64,000 nt of DNA from Methanosphaerula palustris E1-9c (GTDB lineage: Archaea; Halobacteriota; Methanomicrobia; Methanomicrobiales; Methanospirillaceae), in contig NC_011832.1 of assembly GCF_000021965.1 (NCBI RefSeq), positions 558,001-622,000 on the forward strand, given 5' to 3'. The position numbers and the translations under genes were made by a program. Each line of letters begins with the position of its first letter. Position 1 is the first letter of the stretch. The notes beneath the pieces are model-generated. The model had not been told where the DNA came from. It searched no databases and saw nothing but the letters and a program-made list of their open reading frames with translations. This document shows, piece by piece, positions 17,406-26,662 of the stretch.

Positions 17406-18289
17406 AATCTGGTGACTCCGCCGTGGGTATCGAACCGGACGCTGCCGGACAGGTGAACCGATCCGGGTCCCCTGCCGTGCGACGCATTGACCAGCACGTC
17501 GGCGATCTCCTCCTCCATACAGGCGGCGATACCGACCAGGCTCGTCGTGATCCTGGGGTTCACATCGACCACATAGCAGTGGTCCGCCACAACCATATCG
17601 ACCCCGGTATAACCCTGGCAGCCGAGCCGGTTCAATGCCAGTGCAGCAGTCGCAACGATTTCATCCTGGCGGGGGTGATCGATGGGGGTCTCACCGCCCA
17701 GGTATCGGATCTGGCCATCCGGTCCCTGGCTGATCGTCTGTCTGTTCACGGCCAGCAGCAGGGGCGGATCGCCTGAATAGTTGTCACAGGCATCCCCAAC
17801 GACACGGGAACCGACCATGCTGACCGAAATGTGCTCTCCCTCGATAAACCGCTCCCCAAACTCTACCTCCCCTGCCGGCTCGTCAGTCAGGCGCACCCCG
17901 GCACTACCGTATCCCCTGATCGGCTTTACGATTCGCAGCCCTGCCGTCATCAACTCCGGCACAGGGACACCATGTTTGGCGAGGACCGTTTTAGCTCGCA
18001 GTTTATTGGCACAGACTGCGACGCTCATCGAACCGCAACCAATGTTGTTGGTCAGGTGTTCAAGGGTCGCGCTGAACCCGGCGAGGAGTGGGTCGGGGGC
18101 GATCACCAGTCCAACATCGCAGAGGGGGGCGAGGCGTCGGATCTCCTCTGAAAAATCGTCCCCCTCAGGAGTCAGTACCTCGTAGCCGCACCGTTCAAAA
18201 GACGCTGAGAGCACCTCAAGCATCGCTCTCCCTTCCTCTGCACAGGCCGGCTCTCTCGTCATCGTATACTCTGCAATGAGCGCCTTCAT
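17402..18289 (-). CDS. mfnD: tyramine-L-glutamate ligase MfnD
   Basis: ATP-grasp enzyme that joins glutamate to tyramine in methanofuran synthesis. 295 residues from ATG 18289 (MKALIAEYTM). A GTG at 18304 would add five residues and is also possible; GGTGA lies 11 bases before the ATG. ATP-grasp marks: RAKTVLAKHGVPVPEL, KPIRGYGSAGVRL (nucleotide-binding Lys), EFGERFIEGEHISVSMVG, and the metal-binding VDVNPRITTSLVG near the C-terminus. It overlaps mfnF by four bases and is divergent from surE. Confidence 0.85.
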   Translation of the reverse strand: MKALIAEYTMTREPACAEEGRAMLEVLSASFERCGYEVLTPEGDDFSEEIRRLAPLCDVGLVIAPDPLLAGFSATLEHLTNNIGCGSMSVAVCANKLRAKTVLAKHGVPVPELMTAGLRIVKPIRGYGSAGVRLTDEPAGEVEFGERFIEGEHISVSMVGSRVVGDACDNYSGDPPLLLAVNRQTISQGPDGQIRYLGGETPIDHPRQDEIVATAALALNRLGCQGYTGVDMVVADHCYVVDVNPRITTSLVGIAACMEEEIADVLVNASHGRGPGSVHLSGSVRFDTHGGVTRL

Positions 18290-18391
18290 ATCCGATCCAT
18301 TCACCGTATATCCAGATGAGTGTGACGATCAGAACAGGGTAATCTCAGGTTCCGATGACTATTTCTGCAGTCCCTGCGCAGAGGTACTTGG

Positions 18392-19183
18392 ATGAAAAAA
18401 CCCAGGGTGCTGCTGACAAATGATGATGGAATCAACTCTGTCGGACTATGGGCGGCATATGAAGCCCTATCTGATATCTGTGAGGTGACGGTGGTGGCCC
18501 CCGCCTCTCAGCAGAGTGCCGTCGGGCGATCGATCTCGATCTTTGAGCCGATCCGGGCCGGCATGGTTTCGATGCATGGGATTTCTGCCTATGCTGTTGG
18601 TGGGAAACCAACTGATGCGGTGATCATTGGGTTATATGCCCTCGATCTGAAGCCCGATCTGGTTGTCAGCGGGATCAACATCGGAGAGAACCTCTCGTAC
18701 GAATCGATCATGACCTCGGGCACCGTCGGAGCTGCGCTGGAAGCGGCCAATCAGGGGACGCCTGCTGTGGCTTTTTCGCTGCAGGTTGAGGATCAGGGTG
18801 ATAAATTCGACGATCCTCGACGACCGAGCCAGAGTTTTTCCAGTGCAAAGCAGGTGGTCCGGGATGTATGTTCCAGGATTTTTGAACAGGGTTTTCCTCA
18901 GTCAACCGATGTGATCAATGTGAATGTTCCCTCGATGATCCGGGGCGGATACGTGGTCACCCGGCTCGCCAAGAAACTCTTTCGGACCGGGGTCGAAAAA
19001 AGGCTGGATCCCCGGGGTCGTCCGTACTTCTGGATCAATGGTCCGCTGCTCGATGATGCTGAAGAGGGGACTGATTTTCATGCGATCAAGAGCGGGGCGA
19101 TCTCGATCACCCCGATCACTCTGGACTGCACGGCCACCTGGGCCGTCGATGATATGAGTAGGCTCTTCTCTCTTGAGAAGTGA
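18392..19183 (+). CDS. surE: 5'-nucleotidase SurE
   Basis: Metal-dependent nucleoside 5'-monophosphate phosphatase. 263 residues with the N-terminal metal site VLLTNDDGI (7-15), the VVAPASQQSAVGRS loop near 35-48, and the second metal-site segment LVVSGINIGENL near 91, followed by TSGTVGAALEA. Length fits the family. rpiA follows 45 bp downstream on the same strand, so both may serve pentose/nucleotide turnover in one transcript. Confidence 0.95.
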   Translation: MKKPRVLLTNDDGINSVGLWAAYEALSDICEVTVVAPASQQSAVGRSISIFEPIRAGMVSMHGISAYAVGGKPTDAVIIGLYALDLKPDLVVSGINIGENLSYESIMTSGTVGAALEAANQGTPAVAFSLQVEDQGDKFDDPRRPSQSFSSAKQVVRDVCSRIFEQGFPQSTDVINVNVPSMIRGGYVVTRLAKKLFRTGVEKRLDPRGRPYFWINGPLLDDAEEGTDFHAIKSGAISITPITLDCTATWAVDDMSRLFSLEK

Positions 19184-19228
19184 ACCTGTGCCTACCCTTT
19201 CTTATCTGCAGACCTCCCACCTTGGTCT

Positions 19229-19942
19229 ATGGTTGATGCATCAGCACAGGCTGTAGGAAAGCGTGAGGCCGGGTATCGTGCCGCCGATATGGTCGCGGAT
19301 GGAATGGTTGTCGGGCTTGGAACGGGCTCGACGGTCTTCTTTGCGATGGAGCGGCTCGCTGCACGGATCCGGGAGGGGCTTGTTATCACTGGAATCCCGA
19401 CCTCGTTCCAGACCGCGATCCGGGCACGGGGTTGTGGAATTCCTCTGGCAACGCTGAACGACTATCCTGTGATCGATCTGGCCATCGATGGAGCTGATCA
19501 GGTCGACCCTGGTTTTGCTTTGATCAAGGGTCGGGGTGCTGCCCAGACCCAGGAGAAGTGCGTGGCCTTTGCGGCCAAATCTCTGGTTATTGTTGCGGAT
19601 CCCTCCAAACTAACCCGAAAACTGGATGCTGTGGTCCCGATCGAAGTTCTCTCCTCTGCTTATGTGCCCGTGATCCGATACCTCAAAACAATTGGTGGTG
19701 TCCCTGTACTTCGGGAAGGAATTAAAAAAGACGGGCCTGTCATCACCGACAATGGCAATATGGTGATCGACTGTGGCTTTGGTACTATCGGTGACCCCAC
19801 TGCCCTTGATATCCACCTCTCATCGATCCCCGGGGTTGTCACCTGTGGCCTCTTCACTACTTTTGCTGATAAGACGACAGTGGTCGTCGGTGATTCAAAC
19901 GGGTGTCAGGTACTCTCACGAAACGGTCAGTTCCCTCTGTGA
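19229..19942 (+). CDS. rpiA: ribose-5-phosphate isomerase A
   Basis: Interconverts ribose 5-phosphate and ribulose 5-phosphate; methanogens use it with the RuMP-type pathway for pentose supply. 237 residues. Motifs: VGLGTGSTVFF (28-38), LAIDGADQVDPGF near 86-98 with the catalytic acid, LIKGRGAAQTQEK near 99-111, and GFGTIGDPTALD near 184. The last 27 bases overlap the end of the opposite-strand regulator gene. Confidence 0.96.
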   Translation: MVDASAQAVGKREAGYRAADMVADGMVVGLGTGSTVFFAMERLAARIREGLVITGIPTSFQTAIRARGCGIPLATLNDYPVIDLAIDGADQVDPGFALIKGRGAAQTQEKCVAFAAKSLVIVADPSKLTRKLDAVVPIEVLSSAYVPVIRYLKTIGGVPVLREGIKKDGPVITDNGNMVIDCGFGTIGDPTALDIHLSSIPGVVTCGLFTTFADKTTVVVGDSNGCQVLSRNGQFPL

Positions 19943-20311
19943 GAGGAGATCGCGGAGTTGCTGCATCGTCTGACGCTGCAGTTCTGCCTCTGATCGTTTA
20001 TCCGCCTCAATTTGATCGACGATCGCATTGATCGGATGACCAAGCCGATAGATCTTCACCGGCCTTCCTTTGCTTTCAGCCTTGCTCTCTCTGCTCTCGA
20101 TCCATCCTTCGGTATGGAGCCTGCTCATTGCAATGCTCACCTCTGGCTGTCGGAGGTCGGTTCCACGCTCGATATCCCGTGAGGTCGCTTCACTGGTGCT
20201 GGAGAGGAAGACAAGAACCTTTGCTAGGTTCCGTCTGATCCCGATCCCGATCAGCAGGTCGACGAACTCCTCTTCCTTCTGAGTGAAGAATAATACCTGT
20301 TCAGATCTCAT
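19916..20311 (-). CDS. HTH transcriptional regulator, TrmB/MarR-like
   Basis: 131 residues with a winged-helix core: NLAKVLVFLSSTSEATSRDI (helices 1-2), LRQPEVSIAMSRLHTEGWI (recognition helix, about 52-70), a basic wing SKAESKGRPVKIYRL, then a C-terminal helix probably used for dimerisation. No effector domain is seen. Ribosome site GGGGATC precedes ATG 20311. A TATA-like TTTTATATAAC lies about 30 bases upstream, next to an imperfect inverted repeat AGAAG...CTTCT at 20352-20367 that could be an autoregulatory site. Target genes are unknown. Confidence 0.75.
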   Translation of the reverse strand: MRSEQVLFFTQKEEEFVDLLIGIGIRRNLAKVLVFLSSTSEATSRDIERGTDLRQPEVSIAMSRLHTEGWIESRESKAESKGRPVKIYRLGHPINAIVDQIEADKRSEAELQRQTMQQLRDLLSQRELTVS

Positions 20312-20382
20312 CTGATCCCCTTTCTTAATTTATTTGTGTGCGTTATATAAAAGAAGTATTATCTTCTCGATAATTAACTTGA

Positions 20383-21009
20383 TTACCAGTCTGCAAGGTG
20401 TTTGACGACTTCGAAGACTTCAGCGTACTTGGTGTTCACCTGGAACCCATGGTAACTGGCCCGCCCTTTGATCCCTTCCAGCCACCATGGTCCATAGGTG
20501 TCGAGTTGAGATTTGTGAGCCATGATACTCTCGAGCTTCTGGTCTATCGTCTCTGATATATCGATGAAATACTGCCCACGGAACGGCAACGGTGCGATAC
20601 CGCCAGGGATCGTCTGTTCGTACATGTAGAGCGAGCAGTCGTTCTTCCTGGTCGTCGCGATCACCGCATTGGTCACCGCGTTGTGATCCTGGTGTGAATC
20701 GTTGTTGGAGTGGGTGTAGACGACATTCGGTCTGAAATCTTTAAAAATCTGGTCGAACTGCCGCACCATCTCTCGGGAGAAGACCAGTTCATCGGGGGGC
20801 ACATCCATGACGATCAAATCTGCACCGAGGATCGCTGCAGCTTGCTCCGCCTCTGGTATCCTGATCTCTTTTCTGTTTGGGACGGTGGCGACTACCATCA
20901 GTACCTCATGCCCTCTGCTGATATGCCGGGCGATGGTCCCTCCCATCCCGATCTCCAGATCATCTGGATGTGCACCGAATGCGAGTATCTTCATTGAATT
21001 GTTCCTCAT
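20383..21009 (-). CDS. PIG-L family deacetylase
   Basis: Zinc-dependent deacetylase of the LmbE/PIG-L family acting on N-acetylglucosamine-type substrates. 208 residues from ATG 21009; ATG 20994 (MKILAFGAHPDD) fits the family start better. Metal-binding AHPDDLEIG near the N-terminus and THSNNDSHQDHNAV near 115-128 supply the His/Asp ligands. The neighbouring hexapeptide acetyltransferase and flippase, on the opposite strand, suggest a role in surface glycan or sugar-amine metabolism, which is inference. It lies 71 bp upstream of the TrmB-like gene. Confidence 0.9.
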   Translation of the reverse strand: MRNNSMKILAFGAHPDDLEIGMGGTIARHISRGHEVLMVVATVPNRKEIRIPEAEQAAAILGADLIVMDVPPDELVFSREMVRQFDQIFKDFRPNVVYTHSNNDSHQDHNAVTNAVIATTRKNDCSLYMYEQTIPGGIAPLPFRGQYFIDISETIDQKLESIMAHKSQLDTYGPWWLEGIKGRASYHGFQVNTKYAEVFEVVKHLADW

Positions 21010-21406
21010 AATGATTGATGTTGTATGAGTGGGGTACCGATCTTCTGGATTGTAAGACGCTGTGATTGGGCGTCTTCATCATGCATGACCGCTCCCTGAT
21101 GGGTATCTGTATATTTGATTGAACGATCGATCCTTTCTGGATACGTTTCAAACATGTCCTCGTGACCACGAGGGAATCTGCGAATTCAGAAAATACCTGT
21201 GATTCAAGTCTACTCTTCTTTCAGCGTTTCACATATGTTTCTCTTTACCCCAGTATAAAAGATCTGATCTCGGGGAGATACTGACCCTCTTGATGAGTTA
21301 TCTATCCTGGGGGTAGTGATCTTTATCTTGATTCGGATGCAAATGTATGGTCGTTATTCAATGGGGTGGCAGCAGATGCCATCCCTGAGGTGAACGGTGG
21401 TACCTG
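21010..21406. other. 397-bp intergenic region with two hairpins
   Basis: No gene seen. Two inverted repeats stand out: AAGACGC/GCGTCTT (7-bp stem, 9-base loop, 21054-21076) and CCTCGTG-AC-CACGAGG (7-2-7, 21158-21173). The region must carry the divergent promoters of the PIG-L and acetyltransferase genes; CCAGTATAAAAGATC near 21250 is a likely TATA element for the plus strand, but it lies about 150 bases before the annotated GTG start. Confidence 0.5.
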
Positions 21407-21973
21407 GTGATCAGATCTAAAGATGAGTATCTGTTCTATCTTGAGGCGGACCGGGTGGCACTCAACCGGCAGAGGAAGAGGCCAAAACTCTTTGGGGATG
21501 AGATCTGGAGGTTCCAGCGGTTGCTCCGAACAGTGGAATTCTATGAGAACTGTCGAACCTCGCTCTTCTGGAAGCCGTTCCTGGTCTATTATTCGATCAT
21601 GTTCCGGCTCTTTGGTCTGCTGCTCGGGTATACGATCCCCCAACATGTCTTTGGCCCGGGATTGGCGATCACCAGCGTGGGGACGATCGTTGTGAACAGT
21701 TGTGTACGGGTAGGTGAGAACTGCCGGCTTCATGTTTGTGTGAACATCGGTTCACGGGCCGGAACCGACACCGAGGCCCCCCAGATCGGAAACAATGTAT
21801 GTATTGGTCCTGGGGCGGTGCTCTTTGGGCAGATCTCCATCGCTGACAATATCACCATCGGCGCCAATGCTGTGGTGACCCGGTCGTTCACTGAAGAGGG
21901 GATCCTGATCGCTGGGGCGCCGGCCAAAAAAATAGAATGTAACGGCTCTGTACCCGCGGTGAAGACCCCCTAG
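21407..21973 (+). CDS. serine acetyltransferase-like hexapeptide transferase
   Basis: 188 residues, starting at GTG 21407. The C-terminal half is a left-handed beta helix of hexapeptide repeats: GPGLAITSVGTIVVNSCVRVG, given as its core LAITSVGTIVVN, then IGNNVCIGPGAVLFG and ISIADNITIGANAVVT, ending in IAGAPAKKIE, the standard end of CysE-type transferases. The N-terminal 85 residues are basic and helical. It probably acetylates a serine or sugar hydroxyl/amine. It lies 111 bp before a flippase gene, so a glycan function is favoured over cysteine synthesis. Confidence 0.8.
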   Translation: MIRSKDEYLFYLEADRVALNRQRKRPKLFGDEIWRFQRLLRTVEFYENCRTSLFWKPFLVYYSIMFRLFGLLLGYTIPQHVFGPGLAITSVGTIVVNSCVRVGENCRLHVCVNIGSRAGTDTEAPQIGNNVCIGPGAVLFGQISIADNITIGANAVVTRSFTEEGILIAGAPAKKIECNGSVPAVKTP

Positions 21974-22084
21974 ATCCCCTGCGATCCCTCCTGGTGACCG
22001 GCCTGGTTCCTGGTTACCTCTTCTATTCTTTATCGTTCCATTTTATCTTCTTGGGTCACCGATACTACTGTCACAAGGTATGCT

Positions 22085-23572
22085 ATGAGTGGGGCAGAAT
22101 CTGAGGAGGAGAAGAATGCACGGATCGATGGCGAGAAAAGTTTCTCGACTGATGTCCTCAAACTCGTAACTGGGACCACCCTGGCACAGGTGATAGTGGT
22201 CCTTGCTTCACCAGTGCTGACGCGGATGTATACGCCTGAGGCTTTCGGCCTACTGGCGGTCTTCACTGCGATCACCAAGATCCTGAGCGTCGTCGCCTGC
22301 CTGCGGTACGAGTTCTCGATCATGCTCCCTGAGCGGGAGGAGGATGCGGCCAACCTGCTTGGTCTCTGTCTGCTCGTGGTGACTGTCATCTCGGTGCTGA
22401 CAGTTCCACTGATCTGGATTGGGGAAGGACCATTCCTGGAACTGCTCAATGCGGAGTCCCTCGCCGGTTATCTCTGGCTCATTCCGCCGTTCATCTTTAT
22501 GACCGGTGTTTTTCTGGCGCTCAACTACTGGAACTCGCGATCCCGCCACTATGGGCGTCTCTCGATGGCGCGAATGGTATCTTCCCTGGCGATCACCGGC
22601 GCACAGGTGGGCGCCGGCGGGGTTGGGATGGCGACCAGCGGCAGCCTGATCGGTGCGAATGTCTTCGGAACAACGGTGGCCACCCTGATCCTCGGCTGGC
22701 AGATCGCCCGAGACGACCTCGCCCTGCTTCGGCGGGAGATCTCCTGGAGTGGGATGAAGGCCGGGATGATCCGGTACAAGAAGTTCCCCCTCTTTGAGTC
22801 CTGGTCCGGGCTGCTCAATGTTGCCTCCTGGCAGCTCCCCTCGTTTCTGCTCGCAGCCTACTTCTCGACGACGGTGGTCGGATATTATTCACTTGGGTTC
22901 AGGCTGATCCAGATGCCGATGGATCTGATCGGCGGCGCTATTCAGCAGGTCTTCTTTCAGCGAGCTTCGGACGCCCAGAAGCATGGATCGCTCAGTGTCC
23001 TGACCGAGAGCGTCTTTGGGGTGCTGCTGAAGATAGGTCTATTTCCAATGCTGCTGCTCTCAATGATGGGGGAGGAGCTCTTTGTCCTGGTCTTTGGGAG
23101 TGCCTGGGGGGAGGCTGGTTTCTATACTCAGTTGCTCAGTGTATGGGCCCTTATCTGGTTCATTACCTCTCCACTATCGACCATCTACATGGTGCAGGAG
23201 AAGCAGGGTTTTGGTTTGAAAGTCAATATTGCGAACTTTGTTACCCGACTGCTCGCCCTGGTCGTCGGGGGAATGCTCGGCAGCGCCCGTCTTGCAATCT
23301 TCCTCTTTGCGGTCTCAGGGATCGCTGTGTACGGGTATCTCTGTCTGCAGCTCCTCTCATTCAGTGGAGTGCCGCTCAGAAGGACGTTCAGGATTGTTCT
23401 CTCCAATGTGGCACTTTTTGTGCCGGCTGGGGTGCTGATCATGATTCTCAAATGTTGGGGTATCTCTCCTCTTATCCAGATGGTCGTGGCCGGTGCCTGC
23501 GCCCTGGTCTATTACCTGTATACACTCAAGACAGATCCCCAGATCAAGGAATTGCTGGCGGGTTTCGCCTGA
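22085..23572 (+). CDS. polysaccharide flippase (Wzx/PST family)
   Basis: Integral membrane protein of 495 residues with about 12-14 hydrophobic segments, beginning TTLAQVIVVLASPVLTRMYTP (about 31-51, the family's first helix and the RMYTPEAFGLLAVF signature). It should flip lipid-linked oligosaccharides for surface polysaccharide or protein glycosylation. The N-terminus before the first helix is acidic and soluble. Preceded by the acetyltransferase and, on the other strand, a PIG-L deacetylase. Confidence 0.9.
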   Translation: MSGAESEEEKNARIDGEKSFSTDVLKLVTGTTLAQVIVVLASPVLTRMYTPEAFGLLAVFTAITKILSVVACLRYEFSIMLPEREEDAANLLGLCLLVVTVISVLTVPLIWIGEGPFLELLNAESLAGYLWLIPPFIFMTGVFLALNYWNSRSRHYGRLSMARMVSSLAITGAQVGAGGVGMATSGSLIGANVFGTTVATLILGWQIARDDLALLRREISWSGMKAGMIRYKKFPLFESWSGLLNVASWQLPSFLLAAYFSTTVVGYYSLGFRLIQMPMDLIGGAIQQVFFQRASDAQKHGSLSVLTESVFGVLLKIGLFPMLLLSMMGEELFVLVFGSAWGEAGFYTQLLSVWALIWFITSPLSTIYMVQEKQGFGLKVNIANFVTRLLALVVGGMLGSARLAIFLFAVSGIAVYGYLCLQLLSFSGVPLRRTFRIVLSNVALFVPAGVLIMILKCWGISPLIQMVVAGACALVYYLYTLKTDPQIKELLAGFA

Positions 23573-23847
23573 TCCTCGGCAAATTATAATCCTTTTTTTA
23601 ATATTTGATGGTATGGTGATAGATAGTTAAAAACCTGAAAATAGATATGTGCATGAGGCGATCTCTCTCCCCTTTTTTGTAGTCAATCTGAATCGCATCT
23701 CAAGTTTGTGGGATTGGGCAGACGAACTTCTCTCTTTTTGATTGGGCTGAACTGTATGGTTGTGCTGAAGAACTCCTGACATTTGGGATGAAATGATCAG
23801 ACATTCGTCTGAAGAAGAAAATGTCAAAAGAAAGTATGAACAATCGA
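23573..23847. other. spacer between flippase gene and tRNA
   Basis: 275 bp, AT-rich. TTATAATCCTTTTTTTAATATTTG right after the flippase stop is T-rich and probably terminates that transcript. Nothing else is recognised. Confidence 0.4.
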
Positions 23848-23922
23848 TAGCGAGGGATGGATTTGAACCATCGGTCTACGGGTTATGAGCCCGTCGGGAT
23901 CTCCTGACTACCCTACCTCGCT
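23848..23922 (-). tRNA. initiator tRNA-Met (CAT)
   Basis: Folds as a full cloverleaf on the minus strand: acceptor AGCGAGG/CCTCGCT with the A1:U72 pair, anticodon stem ACGGG/CCCGT giving three G:C pairs next to loop CTCATAA, and T loop TTCAAAT. A1:U72 and the three G:C pairs mark the archaeal initiator rather than the elongator. The CCA end is not encoded. It stands alone, with a T-rich stretch at its 3' side. Confidence 0.95.
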
Positions 23923-24030
23923 TCCTATGCAGGTTACTACTATATGAGACACTGAGATATATAATTTTTGGTTAATTGATGGCTAACTTATGAGATATCT
24001 CTAAATAGGGCGTCCTCGTATACCGACGAC

Positions 24031-24456
24031 ATGGATGATGAACTTCAGCATCTGCGGGAGGAGCGCATCAAAGAGATCATGCAGCAGAGGGCGCATGTAC
24101 TGGAACCAGTCCTAGAACCCGTGTTGGTGAGTGTCCTCCCGATCACGGTGATGAATATGGAACAGACGCTGACTTCGCACCCGTTGCTCGTGATGGACTG
24201 CTGGGCACCCTGGTGCGGTCCCTGCAGGAGGGTCGGTCCGATCATCGAGTCCCTGGCGAGAGAGATGGCTCCGACAGTCACCTTTGCAAAGTGCAACACC
24301 GATGAGAACCATCAGATCAGTGCCAGGTTCCAGATCTCTGCCATTCCGACGATCCTGCTCTTCTCTTCTGGTAAACTGGTCGGGCGGATCACCGGTGCCT
24401 ATCCGCAGGAGGTTCTCCGGTCCAAGATCGTTCGGACGTTTGGTCTCCGGCACTGA
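24031..24456 (+). CDS. trxA: thioredoxin with N-terminal extension
   Basis: Disulfide reductase. 141 residues; the thioredoxin fold begins at about 40 and holds WAPWCGPCRRVGPI (active site CGPC near 61-64), KCNTDENHQISARFQISAIPT with the cis-Pro, and LLFSSGKLVGRITGA. The first 35 or so residues (MDDELQHLREERIKEIMQQ...) form a charged helix outside the fold; a similar extension is known from other Methanomicrobiales thioredoxins, from memory. The start is the only ATG near the promoter. No reductase gene is adjacent. Confidence 0.92.
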   Translation: MDDELQHLREERIKEIMQQRAHVLEPVLEPVLVSVLPITVMNMEQTLTSHPLLVMDCWAPWCGPCRRVGPIIESLAREMAPTVTFAKCNTDENHQISARFQISAIPTILLFSSGKLVGRITGAYPQEVLRSKIVRTFGLRH

Positions 24457-24511
24457 CCGCTTCTCCCTCTACCCCTAATCCAATATGCGATCGCGATCAA
24501 TGTTCTAGTAT

Positions 24512-26662
24512 ATGCCTCCCTCCTGCTTCGCCGCTCTCCACCCGACGCTCCGGCAGACTCTCCAGCACCGGCTCGGCTGGGATGATCTTCGGCCTCTGCA
24601 GGAACAGGCCTGGCAAGCAGCCTCTGGCGGCGATGATCTGCTGGTACTCGCTCCGACTGCCGGAGGAAAGACTGAAGCCGCCATGATCCCGGTGATCGAT
24701 CGGATCCTCAGGGAGGGGTTGGCAGGGATCGCCTGTCTCTATCTCTCCCCTTTGAAGGCACTGATCAACGATCAGGAGGAACGGATCACCACCCTGGCCA
24801 GGCCGGCCGGGATCACCGTCCAGATGTGGCACGGAGATGTTCCGAAAGGGGAACGCCGATGGGAAGATCCTCCGCAGATCCTGATGATCACGCCCGAATC
24901 GCTGGAAGTGCTGCTGCTCGATCCGGTGCTCTCTGAGGATCTCGCCCAGCTTCGCGCGGTCGTGATCGATGAGGTTCATGCGTTCGTCCCGGATCCTCGA
25001 GGTGTCCATCTGAAGGTCCTCCTCGATCGGCTCGACACGATTACAGGGGGGAAAGTACAGCGTATCGGACTTTCCGCGACCGTTGGGAACCCTGAATCGA
25101 TCCTCGGGTGGCTCTCGGGACCGGGTCGACAGGGGCAGGTGGTGCGGTCCACGGGTCTCCCTGCGGAGAAGCGTTTCTCCTTTATCGTTCGGGAGGACCC
25201 GATAGAACGGTACCAGTTGCTGACGGGGGTGGTCGCCGGCCGGCGGGCTCTGGTCTTCGTCAAGAGCCGGAGCGAGGCTGAGAAGGTCCGACGTTCCATC
25301 GGTGCGGAGATTCCCCATGCCTATGTCCACCACTCGGCACTCGCACCAGATCTGCGGCGTGCAGCAGAGGAAGCGACCACCCGGCCGGGTCCGGTGTGTA
25401 TTATCTGCACCTCCACCCTCGAGTTAGGGATCGACATCGGGGATCTCGACCTGATTGTCCAGGTCGGTCCGCCTACTTCGGTCTCCTCGTTTCTGCAGCG
25501 GCTTGGGCGGAGCGGCCGGCGGGGCTCTCCTGCCACGATGACCTTTCTGTTGGGCCCTGAGGATCTCCTTATCACGCTTGCGGTGATCGAGGCGGCGGCG
25601 GTACATCAGGTGGAACCCCTCTCCCCGCCAGAGAAGCCGTATGCTGTGGTCCTTCAGCAGATGCTCCTGTACCTGATAAAATCCGGGCGAACGTCCCGTT
25701 CATCGCTCTCCCGTCATATCTTTCCGCTCTTTCCGTTTCTATCGGCAAATCCGGAGACGATCGATCGCCTGATCGATAACCTGATCGAACTTGGGATTAT
25801 GGCGACCGATGGGGGGCTACTGATGCTCGGTGATGCAGGCGAAACGACCTTCGGGGGAGCCGGAAGAAAGGATCTCTTCTCGGTTCTCTCCTCAGTGAGT
25901 GAGTACCAGGTGATCACCCCTGATGGTGATCGCATCGGCCGGCTTGACGGTCGTTCGTTGCATCTCATGCCCGGGGATGCGTTTCCGCTCGGAGGGCGTC
26001 TCTGGTCGGTGGCAGGGTGCGATCAACAGCACCATCTGGTGATCGTGACCCGCGCGTCAGCCGGTCAGTGTTCGACCCCGATCTTCTGGATCGGATCGCG
26101 TTCATCGCTGACTCCATTAGTCGCCCGTGGCATGCTTGAGATCATTGCGGCCGGGAAGACGAATGTTCCGATCGATGGGGAGGAGCAGGCATTGCTGGCT
26201 GAAATCTGTTCTACCTATCCGTCCGGTGTACGGCAGAGCGGCCTGCAGGTCTGGGAGGAGCCCCTCGCCACCGGCTTTCGGGTGGTGGTCCTCTCGTTCC
26301 AGGGCAGCCTCTTCAACCAGGTGCTGGCTACATTGCTCGAAGACCGTCTCTCATGCAGGGTGAGGTATACCGACACCCACCTGATCGTCGAACAGAAGGG
26401 CCGACCCGGTGCCGGAAGGCGGGTGGCAGAGGTGCTGAGGGATCTGCAATCGGTGACTGCAGGCCAGGTCGCCCCCTTTCTCCCTCTGCCCCCCCGGGAA
26501 GCCTGGAAGTTCGCATCACTGTTGCCGGACGATCTCTATTCAGAGATGGTCGTCGAGGACTTTTACCACCTGCAGACCTTTCTCTCCTCCCTTTCGCAGG
26601 CAGATGTCCTGGAGTTGCAGGTCACCTCTCCCAGCCTTCAACCCTGGTCTCCCTCTTTCTAA
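24512..26662 (+). CDS. Lhr-like superfamily 2 DNA/RNA helicase
   Basis: ATP-dependent helicase, 716 residues. Motif I LAPTAGGKTEAA (46-57), Ia SPLKALINDQEER, TPESLE, motif II VIDEVHAF (about 151-158), motif III LSATVGN, motif IV-V TSTLELGIDIGDLDLIVQ (about 302-319) and motif VI LQRLGRSGRRG. The C-terminal third corresponds to the winged-helix and beta-barrel parts of the Lhr core but is shorter than the usual 850 or so residues, without a clear Domain-4 end. Likely role in repair or fork processing. Its last 41 bases overlap the opposite-strand hydrolase gene. Confidence 0.9.
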   Translation: MPPSCFAALHPTLRQTLQHRLGWDDLRPLQEQAWQAASGGDDLLVLAPTAGGKTEAAMIPVIDRILREGLAGIACLYLSPLKALINDQEERITTLARPAGITVQMWHGDVPKGERRWEDPPQILMITPESLEVLLLDPVLSEDLAQLRAVVIDEVHAFVPDPRGVHLKVLLDRLDTITGGKVQRIGLSATVGNPESILGWLSGPGRQGQVVRSTGLPAEKRFSFIVREDPIERYQLLTGVVAGRRALVFVKSRSEAEKVRRSIGAEIPHAYVHHSALAPDLRRAAEEATTRPGPVCIICTSTLELGIDIGDLDLIVQVGPPTSVSSFLQRLGRSGRRGSPATMTFLLGPEDLLITLAVIEAAAVHQVEPLSPPEKPYAVVLQQMLLYLIKSGRTSRSSLSRHIFPLFPFLSANPETIDRLIDNLIELGIMATDGGLLMLGDAGETTFGGAGRKDLFSVLSSVSEYQVITPDGDRIGRLDGRSLHLMPGDAFPLGGRLWSVAGCDQQHHLVIVTRASAGQCSTPIFWIGSRSSLTPLVARGMLEIIAAGKTNVPIDGEEQALLAEICSTYPSGVRQSGLQVWEEPLATGFRVVVLSFQGSLFNQVLATLLEDRLSCRVRYTDTHLIVEQKGRPGAGRRVAEVLRDLQSVTAGQVAPFLPLPPREAWKFASLLPDDLYSEMVVEDFYHLQTFLSSLSQADVLELQVTSPSLQPWSPSF

